Shown here in pieces: positions 1 through 10,715 of a stretch of DNA of 60,000 nt. A program made the position numbers and the translations under genes. Position 1 is the stretch's first letter, and each line of letters begins with the position of its first letter. The stretch is from Cryptomeria japonica (taxonomy: Eukaryota; Streptophyta; Pinopsida; Cupressales; Cupressaceae). Under the pieces are notes generated by a model. The model was not told the origin of the DNA and did not search any database. It saw nothing but the letters and a program-made list of their open reading frames with translations. The DNA is taken from positions 22,910,432 to 22,970,431 of the forward strand of contig NC_081412.1 in NCBI RefSeq assembly GCF_030272615.1, read 5' to 3'.

Positions 1-934
1 TTTATATGCCACACTAGTAAACAAGTCTCAGAATTGAGCTTTCTTGCCTTGTTGAGAAGGATATTATACAAAACCTTATTATATTCAAACTCAATTTAAT
101 CGAGAATTTTGTGGCAAAATATGAAGCGTGGGATGCTTTCTGATATTGGTAGATTTCATACACAAAAATCATCTATTTCACCGGCTTCAATAATGTAATT
201 GTAATTGGTCGATAGTTGTCGGCGGTTGGGTGCTACTCAAAAGTTGATGACAGCCTTCCAAGTTTATCGGAAGAAACGAAAGCCATTTAAGGCTCTAAAG
301 TGATTTCACTGCTTAGATTTAATGACCACTTATGCCCATCGAGCAAAATTTCGACTGACAGGGTTGTCATTTATTGTGCGTGCATGATTGTAGAGCTTAA
401 AAAGGTTAAAATATGTTGGTGGAGCTGCAGTAATTATTACTACAATCATTTTTTCCCTTTTCAAAGCTAATCGTATCCAGTTGGTAATACGCTGCAATCA
501 CATATTAAAGAATCATACTTACTAGCGCTTGCACCTGGGAGGTGCAATGTGAACTGCCGATAGGAGCTTATATTACCTTTTGCCAAAATTCTAATACTTA
601 TTCCCTTAAAAAAAAAGTAGCAGGCTCTCTGAAGGAATGAATACAATTTGAGCAAACTTTAAATGGACTTGTTGGATTTGAAAATTTCTTTACATAAATG
701 TTAAGTAGCAAACGCAGCTTGTAACTGCATATGTATAGCTAAGGCAGCTTGTACCTGCATATGTATGGAAATTGTCACAAATTTTATAGCAATAAAATGT
801 ATTCCATCTTGGGGAACAAGGCAACAATGGATCTAAGATTTAAGGAAATCCAATGACCTATTTTTTCTTCATCCATGGAGTCAGACTTAAACATGACAGT
901 TCTAAGATTTAAATCTTAAGTTCATAGACAAACC
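1..934. other. No recognisable gene
   Basis: AT-rich sequence with only short random ORFs. I see no transposon ends, RNA gene or coding pattern here. Confidence 0.5.
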
Positions 935-1174
935 TTAAAACATCAAATATTGTTTACATTTGCCAACTACGTAAGGCAAATATCCATTCAAAAAACATTG
1001 AAACATAAGAAAACCCTTCTCCTTCTCCTTCAGTGATAAAACCGGATCTTTAATGATCTGCTCCATGGGCGCAAACTCGACCCCAAGATCAATCAACTTC
1101 TTGGGTGCATTCTTCACACGTACCGATCCTGACTCAGTAACATGTTGGAATGTGAAGTCCAAATTGGACTCTTA
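935..1174 (-). pseudogene. C-terminal fragment resembling an extended SDR reductase (CCR/DFR type)
   Basis: On the minus strand about 75 codons are open, and the central part (KKLIDLGVEFAPMEQ, then SLKEK and GFL) resembles the C-terminus of plant NAD(P)-dependent reductases of the cinnamoyl-CoA reductase / dihydroflavonol reductase / tetraketide pyrone reductase group, where a 'K-LxxLG(V/L)xFxPxE' stretch is followed by 'SLxEKGFL'. These enzymes reduce phenylpropanoid or flavonoid intermediates in the cytosol. Only the tail is present: no Rossmann motif or YxxxK site is visible upstream, and a stop precedes the frame near 1172 on the minus strand. It could be a last exon whose other exons are not visible, or a captured or decayed fragment. 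An EKEK doubling just before GFL departs from the usual pattern. Family assignment is from memory of the motif. Confidence 0.4.
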
Positions 1175-1740
1175 GCTAGCAGTGGTTGCATCATCATGGA
1201 TCGTCCACTAGTAAATAGTAATTTCGACATGTGTTTTACATGCAGTTGTGCAAGTCATACTTACTATATTTAGTAAGTTGTATTCAAGTAGGACTCTGCA
1301 ACTCAGTTGTTTTAAGTTGCTCGAAGTCATGTTTTGATTGATAGTTTTGAGATTGTTGTAAATCTGTAATTCCTGAGAATCAATACGAAAGACAAAATTT
1401 GTCCATGGTTTTTTATTGGTATATTTTTACCAGGTTTTTCCACATGAATCTGTGTGTTATGTTCTATTGTTCTTCTTTGCAAATATTTTGCACTTCTTAT
1501 TTTTCTCATATAACATTTGTGAACCTGCAATAAGAACATTTGGCATAAAAAGTTGTGTGATTGGAACTGAAGAACTACAATTGAATATTTACAAAATTCT
1601 TTTTACATCCAACACCCAAGAATAATAAAAATTAGACTCAATACATATTATTTTCATAATCATTTTAGCTCTTCATAAAGGGTTTTCATTAAGTCATTTT
1701 ATAGCATCTTCCGAATACAAAGAACATATAAATTAATTTT
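1175..1740. other. No recognisable gene
   Basis: AT-rich, short overlapping ORFs on both strands without recognisable domains. Nothing supported. Confidence 0.5.
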
Positions 1741-1744
1741 TAAT

Positions 1745-1882
1745 GAATTTTATATGTATATATATATACATATATATATGTATATACAATATATATATAT
1801 ACATATGTATATATATATTGTATATACATGTATATATGTATATATATATACATATATATATCTATATATATATATATATTTA
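1745..1882. repeat. TA-rich microsatellite
   Basis: Long imperfect run of TATATA, TATACA and TATGTA units, largely self-complementary. Confidence 0.9.
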
Positions 1883-1909
1883 GGAACCCATTTTTGAAAA
1901 GTGTCCATC

Positions 1910-2265
1910 TCATACTGCTAATTTTGGTTTAAATCCAAATGAATTAGTCACTTCAAAGCAATTTTACACTTTCAACATGAACTGATTTAAAAAAATTATA
2001 ACAGAAAATCCAGAATATCCATGCCATTAGTTTGGGTGGAGTTTTGAAATCCCAAGTTAACTGAACGACTGATTCAGTCATACTGCTACATTTGGTTTAA
2101 ATCCAAATGAATTAGTCACTTAAAAGCAATGTTGCACTTTAAACATGAACTGATTTTAAATAATTATAAGTTTGACGTTTACACTCAACAGAAAATCCAA
2201 AATATCCATGCCTTTAGTTTGGGTGGAGTTTTGAAATCCCAAGTTAAGTGAACGACCGAATTTCA
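1910..2265. repeat. Diverged tandem duplication, unit about 175 bp
   Basis: Two head-to-tail copies (about 1910-2079 and 2080-2262). Each runs from CATACTGCTA through the shared stretch TTTGGTTTAAATCCAAATGA to TTGAAATCCCAAGTTAA. They differ by substitutions and a short insertion in the second copy. No coding potential is seen. Confidence 0.85.
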
Positions 2266-2282
2266 GATTTCCTAACCAGAGT

Positions 2283-2436
2283 GTGTTATATGTAAATATG
2301 TATATAAAAATATACGTATGTATATACATATGTATTCATACACATATATATATCTGCATATGTATCTATACACATATATGTATACATATACATATATGCA
2401 TATGCACATATATGTATATATATACATATGTGAATA
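2283..2436. repeat. TA/TGTA-rich microsatellite
   Basis: Imperfect TATGTATATA and CATATG repeats. The ORFs predicted on both strands are low-complexity artefacts of this repeat. Confidence 0.9.
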
Positions 2437-2749
2437 TAGGCTTTTGCATCCTACCTCTAGAATGTATCTAGCTGCCCACATTTGATCGCCTGATCAAATT
2501 CCAACAGACAGACCATAATTTCAAATTAGAATATGCCTGCAATCTAAATAAATAACTATACTATTCTAGAAAAATAATTTTGTGTACAAAATATGAATGC
2601 CAAGGGTATTAGATAACCCAAAAAATTGGCCTATGGGGAGGATGACGTGCTTCATTAGCTTCATTAGCACCGTGGATTCTCTTTCTCTCTTCTCTCTTGC
2701 TTGCAAAAGTTTTGCATCAACACAGGCAATGATTTCTGTGTGAAACCTA

Positions 2750-3150
2750 TCCTAGATTTAAATTTAAACAAAGACATTAATAGATTCAAATCAAAGGCTA
2801 GCAAACTCAACATGGAGTAAATTTTAGGCCAAGAATCACAGGAATCTCATTTTGCAAAACTTTAACTACCCAAATCCATTTCAATAAGACTATTTATTGA
2901 ATGAAATAGCCCCAATTTTGATCATGTCTTGATCTCTGAAATATATCGAGCAACCTCAAAAATATCTTGGAGGGAATTGGGTAATCCACGAAAAAGATAT
3001 AGTAGTGCACAAAAGAGAAATTTCACAAATTGGTTGTTCATTAATTCAATCATTATCATTCCCAGATTTAAATTTAAACAAAGATATTGATAGGTTGAAA
3101 TCAAAGGCTAGAAAACTCAACATGGAGGAAATTTTAGGGCATGAATAACA
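2750..3150. repeat. Pair of direct repeats of about 90 bp
   Basis: The segment near 2753-2845 (AGATTTAAATTTAAACAAAG and onwards to ACTCAACATGGAG) recurs at about 3062-3152 with scattered mismatches. The intervening 210 bp show nothing recognisable. Confidence 0.75.
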
Positions 3151-3323
3151 GTAAATAAAATTAAAGAAAAAAATAGGTGTTTGTGCACATGCACTTTCAA
3201 TGTTTAGTTGGTTGTGCATGCACTCGATGTGAAGCCACTGGAAGCTGCATGTCCTCAGACACAGATTTTAAGAAATGAAGATATTTGAATTAATGTTCCA
3301 AATTATCTTATCAGCTGATGGGC

Positions 3324-3333
3324 TATAAATATA
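3324..3333 (+). promoter_or_regulatory. Candidate TATA box
   Basis: TATAAATATA lies about 100 bp upstream of the ATG of the short acidic ORF at 3426. The spacing suits a plant core promoter with a 5' leader of about 70 nt. In AT-rich DNA such a match can arise by chance. Confidence 0.3.
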
Positions 3334-3425
3334 TTTTTCTACCCTCTTACATCCCCACGGCTTAAATTTTAGTCCTTGTTTTGGCTTAAGTTTTTTCCCA
3401 AGTAGCCATAAGTGTTGATATTGAA

Positions 3426-3596
3426 ATGGAGATTCTTGAAGAATATGGAGATGTGGTGATGGTAGATGCACATATCAATGCTGTGTCGGAAGATGCTCTA
3501 ATGGAAGATCTAATGAAGGATCTAATGCAGGATGCACAGATAGAAGACGAAGACGATGATAATGATGATATAATGGAAGATGATGATCATCCATAA
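3426..3596 (+). CDS. Short acidic ORF, 56 codons, unknown
   Basis: I do not recognise this protein. The frame starts at an ATG in a fair plant context (GAAATGG), encodes about 56 residues and ends in TAA. The middle carries a small internal repeat (ALMEDLMKDLMQDAQ) and the C-terminal third is nearly all Asp and Glu (EDEDDDNDD). The product would be very acidic and has no signal peptide or membrane segment. A TATA-like box lies about 100 bp upstream. The repeat-like codon composition (GAT/GAA) may simply reflect a low-complexity tract, so this may be a chance ORF or the end of a decayed gene. There is no support beyond the frame and the TATA box. Confidence 0.25.
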   Translation: MEILEEYGDVVMVDAHINAVSEDALMEDLMKDLMQDAQIEDEDDDNDDIMEDDDHP

Positions 3597-3599
3597 TAG

Positions 3600-4586
3600 C
3601 ATCTTCATCTTCTTCTTCTATCTAGGCATTCTCCTTATTTAGAAATACAGACATCAGATTCTTGGTAATATGAACAATTTTATGATACTACCACAATATT
3701 TAACCAAATTAATTTTTTTTAAGTTAATGAAGATGACCACTATTCCCACAAGATAGATTTACTAAGCCACATAATACATTACCTTCAATAAAAACTAATC
3801 AAAATAAAATAAAATAAGAAGAAACATCTAAAATGATAGTAAAAATTTAAAAGTGGATTTATGGGAGTGCTTGCAATTGGTCAATGAATACATACACACC
3901 CTATAAATATGCACATGATTCAAAACCTAGAATTAGTCATAGGTGAACCATATTTGTAAATCTAACCCTAATTGATCCTCACCCTATCCCTAACACAAAT
4001 TTAACACTAATTAAATCCTAACCCTAACCCTAAGTCAATAGTAATCTTAAATAAAATTACCACTGAAGGAGGAAGTGAAAGTCGACCTTGAGTGATTGTA
4101 AAATAAATCAGTAATTAGAGAATTAGATCCGATGGAAAAGAAAGGATTCTCATACACACATATATATCTGAGTATAGGTAGCAGATCAAATTGATATAAA
4201 CAACAAACCAATGCATTTAAAGAAGGAAACAACATCAAATTGAATCTATCCAAAATACTTCAACAAACTGAACATACATAACTTGCAATAATTCAAGTAT
4301 ATTGGGCAAGATTTAGTGTCCTCCCAAAAAGGGGACATTAAACATAATAATTTCTTTGTCTTTGATAAAAAAATTCATTTAGACCATATTGCCTTTCATC
4401 AAGAGAATTTAAATGTATTTGTTGGGCTAGTATTTTTGCAATTTCATCATTCACTTATACTTCAATCTTGGCCCATTTCTTTCAAAAATACTTGACATAT
4501 AACCATATATTCTTTGGATTAATAATGCAAGTTTTCTTTCTAAGAAACTCTAAGTCTTCTTGCTAAGCATAAATAGCAGTATTATC
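3600..4586. other. Unassigned AT-rich DNA with a short telomere-like tract
   Basis: No gene is visible. Around 3960-4035 there are degenerate and then exact CCCTAA units (CCTAACCCTAACCCTAA near 4018), which resemble the plant telomere repeat's relative but are too short to be a real telomeric array. Confidence 0.5.
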
Positions 4587-4897
4587 TGGGGACGTGTTTC
4601 CGACATAATTTGACCTGTCCCGGAAACGGGGACGTCTAGTAAACTCAGAAACTTTCAGAAACTTGTACGATGGTTGTCCCATAAAATTAATGATTGAATT
4701 TTGATTATTTGTTTGACTTCCACTTTCATGCAAACTCTCAATTTAAATTATTTAACACAAACGTTATATGTTAAGGTTTTATAATGTATATAATAATAAG
4801 CACGCTTTATCCATGTTTTTATACAAATATTTAAAATTTTCGTCCCTTACTTTGGGGGAAAAACATCTGTCCCGGAAACCCGTTTCCCCATCCTGAA
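4587..4897. mobile_element. Possible MITE of about 310 bp
   Basis: The left edge reads GGGGACGTGTTTCCGAC and the right edge, read on the minus strand, GGGGAAACGGGTTTCCGGGA. Just inside the left edge an inverted CCCGGAAACGGGGACG occurs. The ends are therefore imperfect inverted repeats around AT-rich, non-coding DNA. ATCT precedes the left end and ATCC follows the right end, which could be a decayed 4-bp duplication. Without other copies this is tentative. Confidence 0.35.
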
Positions 4898-7074
4898 AAC
4901 TCGAGAGTGGAGCAAGTTTTTTTTGCAGGTTCTACTATTTGGTGCCATTTTTTGCTATTGAAGTCGGATCTTTATTTTTGGCTCCTGCATAACTTTTTGT
5001 CACGATCTCCAATTTTTGCTATTCTTGCAGCGTTGGGAAGGTATAGAGGATCTCTTCACATCCATCCATGCAATTCTTTCAGTTCCTATACCAAGTACAT
5101 TTTATATCAGTTCTTGCCTGATGGGTATCCTGAAGCGTTACTTGGACATCCTATCATATGGAGAGACATTGTTTTGATCATTGTACTTCATTTCAATTCC
5201 AAATAATTTATTAATCAATTGTTGCTTCAACAAATACCATGGTTGTGCCAGTCTGAGAATTTTCTAGTTGTTCTTTTGCCATTTGACTCAATGTATTCTC
5301 AATTCAACTTTAATATTTATTATATGGATATATAAGGAATCGAGTAAATGCCTTCTCATATGCATATTTATATTTTTTTTTATTTTTAAATTTTCCCTGT
5401 TCTTTAATTGCCATCTGCTGCCATCCCCTGAAAAGTGGCCTTTGTCCCCTACCACCCCAGAAATGCATTCTCCCATTTCCTGTTGACTCTTTCCTAGAAT
5501 TTTGGTGTAACAGAGTTTTTAACTTTTATTTTATTTTCAATTTCTAACCGATTTCATGTTTTTCTTCACATATTTGACCAAGTTTGCAAGACTTGTTGAG
5601 CTTGACTAAGGTTCGAAATCATAAGTCCTCATCAAGTCTCAATGCACTGACTAAACAAAGTAGACGAGTAAGAAATATTCCTGTAAATTTTGTGTTGCTA
5701 AAACAAACAATGTAATAAGGAATGCCTAGGCTACTAGTTATGTAAGGACAACAGATGAAGCAACAAATTTGCAGACAAGGTTAACAAATTTCATCAATAT
5801 CACAATCAGAATGTGTTTTAGGTATCTTCTCATCTAATATACACATGAAAAATTATGGAAGTAGACCTAAAAGTCACATATAGTGCAGATTTCATCAATA
5901 TTATGTCAACAATAAATTATAATATAATAACAAAATTAATACAAGGCCATTGGACTGTTTAATGTCGTCTAGTAGTGCAATTGGGACTCAGACTATGGTC
6001 TACTGGTGAAATGGGTTACTCAAGACAATAATACCAAGGCTCAAAACTAGTAGGCAAACCCACACTACACAGTCTCTATTTGGAGATGTCTGGTAAAGCC
6101 AGCAGGATGCCCTTTGCCAATAGTGGTCTTCATGATGAAGACATCTAGTAGATATAGCTTTTATTGGATATAAAGATACAAGGGCAGTAAGACGGGCAGT
6201 AAGACTAATTGGATGGCATGTTAGCTAATGAGAATTACTGCATTATGATGAAAAAAGTAAAGACTAATCAGAGGAATGCCCACTCCCTCAAAATAAGTAG
6301 ACTAAGGAATTTGGTAGAGTTTCATAATACCCACCAGGGTTCCATTCTATTTTAGGTTTCTCCCACTGGTAGGGGATTGGAGAGAGAAGAGTTTGGTGGG
6401 ATAGATACCCCTTAGAGCTCATCTAAGATGAAAATATGTCTACCCTAGGTCATATTTTTTTCCAAAATGCAGCATAATTTTCTTCTTACCTATCTCATAC
6501 ACTCATTCTATAATCCTCTGCCAGAGAATCCAGGGACTAATTGTTAAACATTTAAAATACCTCAATAAAGAAAATTCAAACATCAAAAATTTAATTTCCC
6601 GAATCAAATAAGAATGTGTTGTTATGGCTACAAGGTATATTCAAGTGTGATCATATTCACAAATATATGGTCCAAGCTTACCAGGGATCATGTTCAAGGT
6701 TCAATTCTAATTTAGGTCTCCCCCACTTGAAGGGACAACATATTCAATATAGTTTGAATAAATACCTCGAACATCCCATTCCTAGGATGCAAAGAAATAT
6801 ACCCCGGGATAGTTCTTTAAAAAATAAATCAGTCATTTTTCCTACACTGTTGTATTTACGCGTCCCCCATAAATCACTCTAGGGCCCAACCAGTAGACAC
6901 TTCAAAAACCCTTTCAATGATTAACAAAATTCAATTTCATGAATCAAGTAATGCTAATTTTTTAACATGTTGAGTGATTTTGGGTGTGGAATCAAAATCA
7001 TGTGCCAAAACGAATTATTATTATAGAATTATTTTTTAAAGGAAAAGAATATTGGCGTTTTAGTATTCTAAATC
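4898..7074. other. No recognisable gene
   Basis: Non-coding by inspection. ORFs of up to 99 codons (for example 4907-5206) have no recognisable domain and look like chance frames. Two weakly similar stretches around 6340 and 6700 share a GGTTC(C/A)ATTCTA(A/T)TTTAGGT motif. Confidence 0.5.
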
Positions 7075-7079
7075 CATTT

Positions 7080-7549
7080 TGTTAGCGCATGCACAAGACT
7101 AGTCTGTGATTTACGGAAAACTGTTTGTTCCACCGTGATAGGAATTCATGCATATGCATATGTGCACATGTTAAGTCTAACCAAGGTGAACAACATATTA
7201 ATATTGTTATCTCTGCCCTTTTCAATGCATGTAGGCTTAGTTCAATGGAGTTCTTACCTCCGTGATTTAGTTAGAACAGTAATTGCATTTAATCTAACAA
7301 AGGAAGAGTGCATGTTTAACATAATGCATGTCCTTTGTAATTTCCTAATCCACCGTAATTTCTATGTTCATGCGGTGGCTATTTCTGTATTAATATGCAG
7401 TTTTGCATAATGTAAAACTAAGATGGTTAATACAATTCCTTTCTTAGCTGCTCTATTTTATCTTCTGTGCATTGGATCTGCAAGTTTGTCTTTTTTTCTC
7501 TTAGCTAGATCTATCATGTGCTATGCAGCCACAACTACAAAATTTTGCA
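7080..7549 (+). repeat. 5' LTR of small copia-like element
   Basis: 470 bp, starts TGTTAGCGCATG and ends TTTTGCA directly before the primer-binding site. It also serves as the uninterrupted reference that reveals the transposon insertion point in the 3' LTR. Confidence 0.92.
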
Positions 7550-7562
7550 TGGTATCAGAGCA
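7550..7562 (+). other. Primer-binding site (initiator Met-tRNA type)
   Basis: TGGTATCAGAGCA immediately follows the 5' LTR. It is the standard copia primer site complementary to the 3' end of initiator Met-tRNA. Confidence 0.9.
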
Positions 7563-7692
7563 AGGTTGCTAGGAAGAAGAAGCTAAACACTTTTATTTGC
7601 AGGCACTGAAGATCGAGTTGTTTTAGATTGGAATAACCATTGTATTGAAGGTTTTGTTTTTGTATCATTTTGGAGATATTTTTAAGGAGTGA

Positions 7693-8466
7693 ATGATGTA
7701 TATGCATAAGGGTTGTAGATGGAGGTATTGTGGGAGAAATCAACATGGGCATGAATGGTGTCCCTATTTCTCACATAATGTCTTTCTACTCTTTTTTGGG
7801 AATGCGTCAGAATCTCAAGCTGCTCCTTTTCCACCTACGAATACAGTTGATGTACCTTCACCTTCACTTACGAGTTTGATAGAGATCTTGGCTTCTTCGA
7901 ATGCTACTTCAGATTCTTTTCAATAGGTTCATTCTTGTCCTTTTGATAAGCAAGATATCATCGTATCAGACATTTATCATTTTTTTGTTGAATCTCTCTT
8001 TGATCATGATGACAATTTTGAGGACACATGTCTTCTCTCTGATGCTGGCTCACATCAAGTTGCATCTTCTTTTGGTTTGGATTCTCTTGTTTTCTCTCAA
8101 CCACTCCATACTACTATCTTGACATATCCTGATTCATATCCAAACAAATCTCACACTTCAATGGTCACTGTTCTGGAATCTTGTATGGTAGAGTCGTAGT
8201 TCAACATTGGATTGGAGAAACACGAGTATTTTTCAGAATCGTTCATCTTGATTCCTTCATACATTTCACTTGAGTGGGAATTCAGCAGTTTGACAGCTCG
8301 AGGTTTCTATCTTCCAAAAGGAAGAGACATTATTTGTTGCAGGGGAACCTACTATAGCATTCGCTTTGCTAGATTATGTATTGACATTTTTTCTCTTCTT
8401 TGTGAAGGCACAAATAGCCACTTTCTGCAAAACCTTCTTTGGTTGCAAAACATTGTACCATATTAA
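7693..8466 (+). pseudogene. Internal ORF of the small LTR element, two in-frame stops, unknown
   Basis: One reading frame runs from an ATG at 7693 to a TAA at 8464 (about 257 codons), broken only by TAG at 7924-7926 and 8197-8199. The N-terminal part has a Cys/His-rich patch (CRWRYCGRNQHGHEWCP) that may be a decayed copia gag zinc knuckle. It is followed by a Ser/Pro/Thr-rich stretch and a region I cannot place. No protease, integrase or reverse transcriptase motif is present. It is either a strongly shortened gag remnant or a captured sequence. That so few stops occur over 770 bp of an old element is mildly surprising. Confidence 0.45.
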
Positions 8467-8568
8467 GTTTCATGCAGAGTTAGTGTTTATTTTGAGGGGG
8501 TTTTGTTCCCATTGGGTTTTCCCTCTTTCCTCTTTCCTTTCAATAGGTTTATCTCTCCTCACTTAGAC

Positions 8569-8579
8569 TTAAGGGGGGG
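8569..8579 (+). other. Polypurine tract
   Basis: TTAAGGGGGGG abuts the first base of the 3' LTR, as expected for plus-strand priming. Confidence 0.85.
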
Positions 8580-8659
8580 TGTTAGCGCATGCATAAGAAT
8601 CTTGTCCGTGATTTGCAGAAAACTATTTGTTCCACCGTAATAGGAATTCATGCATATGC
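8580..8659 (+). repeat. 3' LTR of small copia-like element, first part
   Basis: Aligns to the first 80 bp of the 5' LTR and stops at ATGC (8656-8659), where transposon A begins. The LTR resumes at 19909 with the same ATGC. Confidence 0.92.
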
Positions 8660-8708
8660 GGGTAAGTGCACAAAGATGGTGGTCAAAAAGGGGGGTATAA
8701 GTGGACAC
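8660..8708 (+). repeat. Left terminal inverted repeat of transposon A
   Basis: Begins GGGTAAGTGCAC. It pairs with the complement of 19860-19908, with a small insertion (GGGGGGTAT) before GTGGACAC. Confidence 0.88.
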
Positions 8709-9040
8709 TTTTTTTTTCTGAAAATATTAGAAAAATAGTGCACCTATGTCTATGAGAACTATGGAGACACTAGTAAAAGAAATTCAATAATAATAAGTTA
8801 TTGTTGTTCAAATTGAAAAAAAAAAAATGGTTAGAAAGCTCAAAATATGGGTGAAAATATGGTGGAAATTTTAGAAATACCCACTTGATGAAGTGTAAAC
8901 CTGATGATGACAAAGTCGATAAACCAAGTTGATAAAATAAAATACATCAAAAATGAGAGAAATGGAGGGAAATCAAACTTCCAAACCACATCTTTGTCAT
9001 CTAGGCCTATTTCCAAGCCTAAACAGTCAAAAGTGTGTAT

Positions 9041-9105
9041 GGAGTACTTATGGTTTAAAAAGGGTGTACGTGGTACTTATGGTATAAGGAGGACGTGCGC
9101 GCTAT
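9041..9105 (+). repeat. Outlying subterminal boxes of transposon A
   Basis: Degenerate members of the box family occur here (GTGTACGTGGTACT near 9065, GACGTGCGCGCT near 9093), ahead of a TA microsatellite at about 9113-9205. Confidence 0.5.
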
Positions 9106-9112
9106 TGTACAA

Positions 9113-9205
9113 TATGATATTGTATATATAATATGTGTACATACATATAATATATATATAATAATAATAATATATAATATATTAAGTATATATATACACA
9201 TATAA
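9113..9205. repeat. TA-rich microsatellite
   Basis: Imperfect ATAT, ATAATA and TATACACATATA repeats inside transposon A. Confidence 0.85.
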
Positions 9206-9239
9206 GTGTATTGTCTCCCCCTCTCAAACGCATACAAGA

Positions 9240-9242
9240 TGC

Positions 9243-9273
<31 letters not shown>

Positions 9274-9478
9274 TCTCTCTCTCCATACCCCATCCCTCTC
9301 TCTCTCCGTCCCTCTCTCCCCTTCTCCCTTCCTCCATACCCCATCCCTCCCACTCTCCCCTTACCCCTTCCTCCATACCCCATCTCTCTCTCTCTCTTGC
9401 TCTCTCCCCTTCTCCCTTCCTCCATACCCCATCCCTCTTTCTCTTCTTCTCTCCCTCCCCCCCTCTCTCAATACCCCA
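9240..9478 (+). repeat. CT-rich array 1 in transposon A
   Basis: Runs of CTCTCT broken by recurrent CTTCCTCCATACCCCATC modules. The long Ser/Leu/Pro or Arg/Glu/Gly frames predicted here are artefacts. Confidence 0.9.
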
Positions 9479-9990
9479 CTGCAACTGTGTCTGCACTTCT
9501 ATAGAAGTAAGTGAATTTATTTCTTATCTGCAACTTCCTCTTTGATTTTTATCATGTATGCTCTCCTAAGAAAATTGACTGATGGATTTGTGTGTGTGTA
9601 TTGAATAGGAGGAATAGGGTTTGAAATTGAACCATGGGTGGATTACCGTGACAAACAAGGAAACCTGCAGTAATATTCTTCTCGAATGTATTTTTAATGA
9701 GCTGAGCAGATGTGGGAAATAGTGTCAACAAAGCAACATGATGAGTCAGAGTACCTGCAATATGTTTTTCAGAAGGAAACAACTGGTAGGAAGAGAAAGA
9801 GGGAGAGTAACATAGATGATGTCCTGGAGAATGATAGTGGTGGGTATGCGAGAGTTCCCATGTTGTTACACAACGCTTGTCACCTAAAGAAATTAAAGTT
9901 TGTTGTATGCATGGTAGTAGTAGTAGATGATGGTCATCACTTGTCAAACGGCTTGGAACGGTACATACCCATGAAAGAAATCAAGTGTGT
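9479..9990 (+). other. Partial duplicate of the transposase leader plus unassigned DNA
   Basis: CTGTGTCTGCACTTCTATAG and the following AAGTAAGTGAA (about 9486-9520) repeat the 5' leader exon and splice donor of the transposase gene (12113-12160). A frame from 9710 (MWEIVSTKQ..., with a basic GRKRKRE patch) is open to 10039 but unrecognised. It may be a leftover exon or chance. Confidence 0.45.
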
Positions 9991-10656
9991 AATTCCTATA
10001 GTCACAATCGAGATCAGTCCCATAACCTTGCAAATTTAATAGCATCATATGTTTTAGAACTTAGGAAGTACTCTTAAGGTTAGGTCAAGCTCTTACACTT
10101 ACTTTTTGGAGAAGCCTCATTATTTGTTCGCTTGGAGTGTCTCTTATGCTGAAAATTGTCTAACTTAGATATATCAAAACTAAACTACTGATGTTCTATT
10201 GTATGATGTTCTATTCATAACTTTAAATTTAATATATCATTTTATTAGCCCACCATATGACCCCTTAGGTGTCATTAGAGGTTTTATTGTTTCCTAAGAG
10301 GTCATATGGTGTCTCGTGACCCATTAGGACACCATATGATCCCTTAAGGCACCATATGACATATAACAACACCATATGGTGTCCTAAGGGGTCATAGGAT
10401 GCCATATGACCCCTTAGGACACCAATGACCCATAAAAACACCATATGGTGTTCTAAAGGATCATATGGTATTCTATGACCCCTTAGGACACTATTTGGTG
10501 TTGTTATAGGTCCTATGGTGTCTTAAGGGATAATATAGTGTCATATGACCCCTTAGGACACCCTATGAGCCCTTAGATGTTGTTAGGGGTCATATTATGT
10601 TCTAAGGGTCATATTGTGTCCTTGATTCGATCTCTCTTCCTCTCCCTCCCCCTGCT

Positions 10657-10715
<59 letters not shown>

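Noticed and set aside
1745-2436. CRISPR-like or tandem regulatory array
   Set aside because: TA microsatellites plus one 175-bp duplication; no regular repeat-spacer pattern, and the genome is eukaryotic.
3960-4035. Interstitial telomere
   Set aside because: Only about three exact CCCTAA units surrounded by degenerate ones; too short to claim.
4907-5206. 99-codon ORF as a gene
   Set aside because: No recognisable domain, random composition, and no promoter or splice context.
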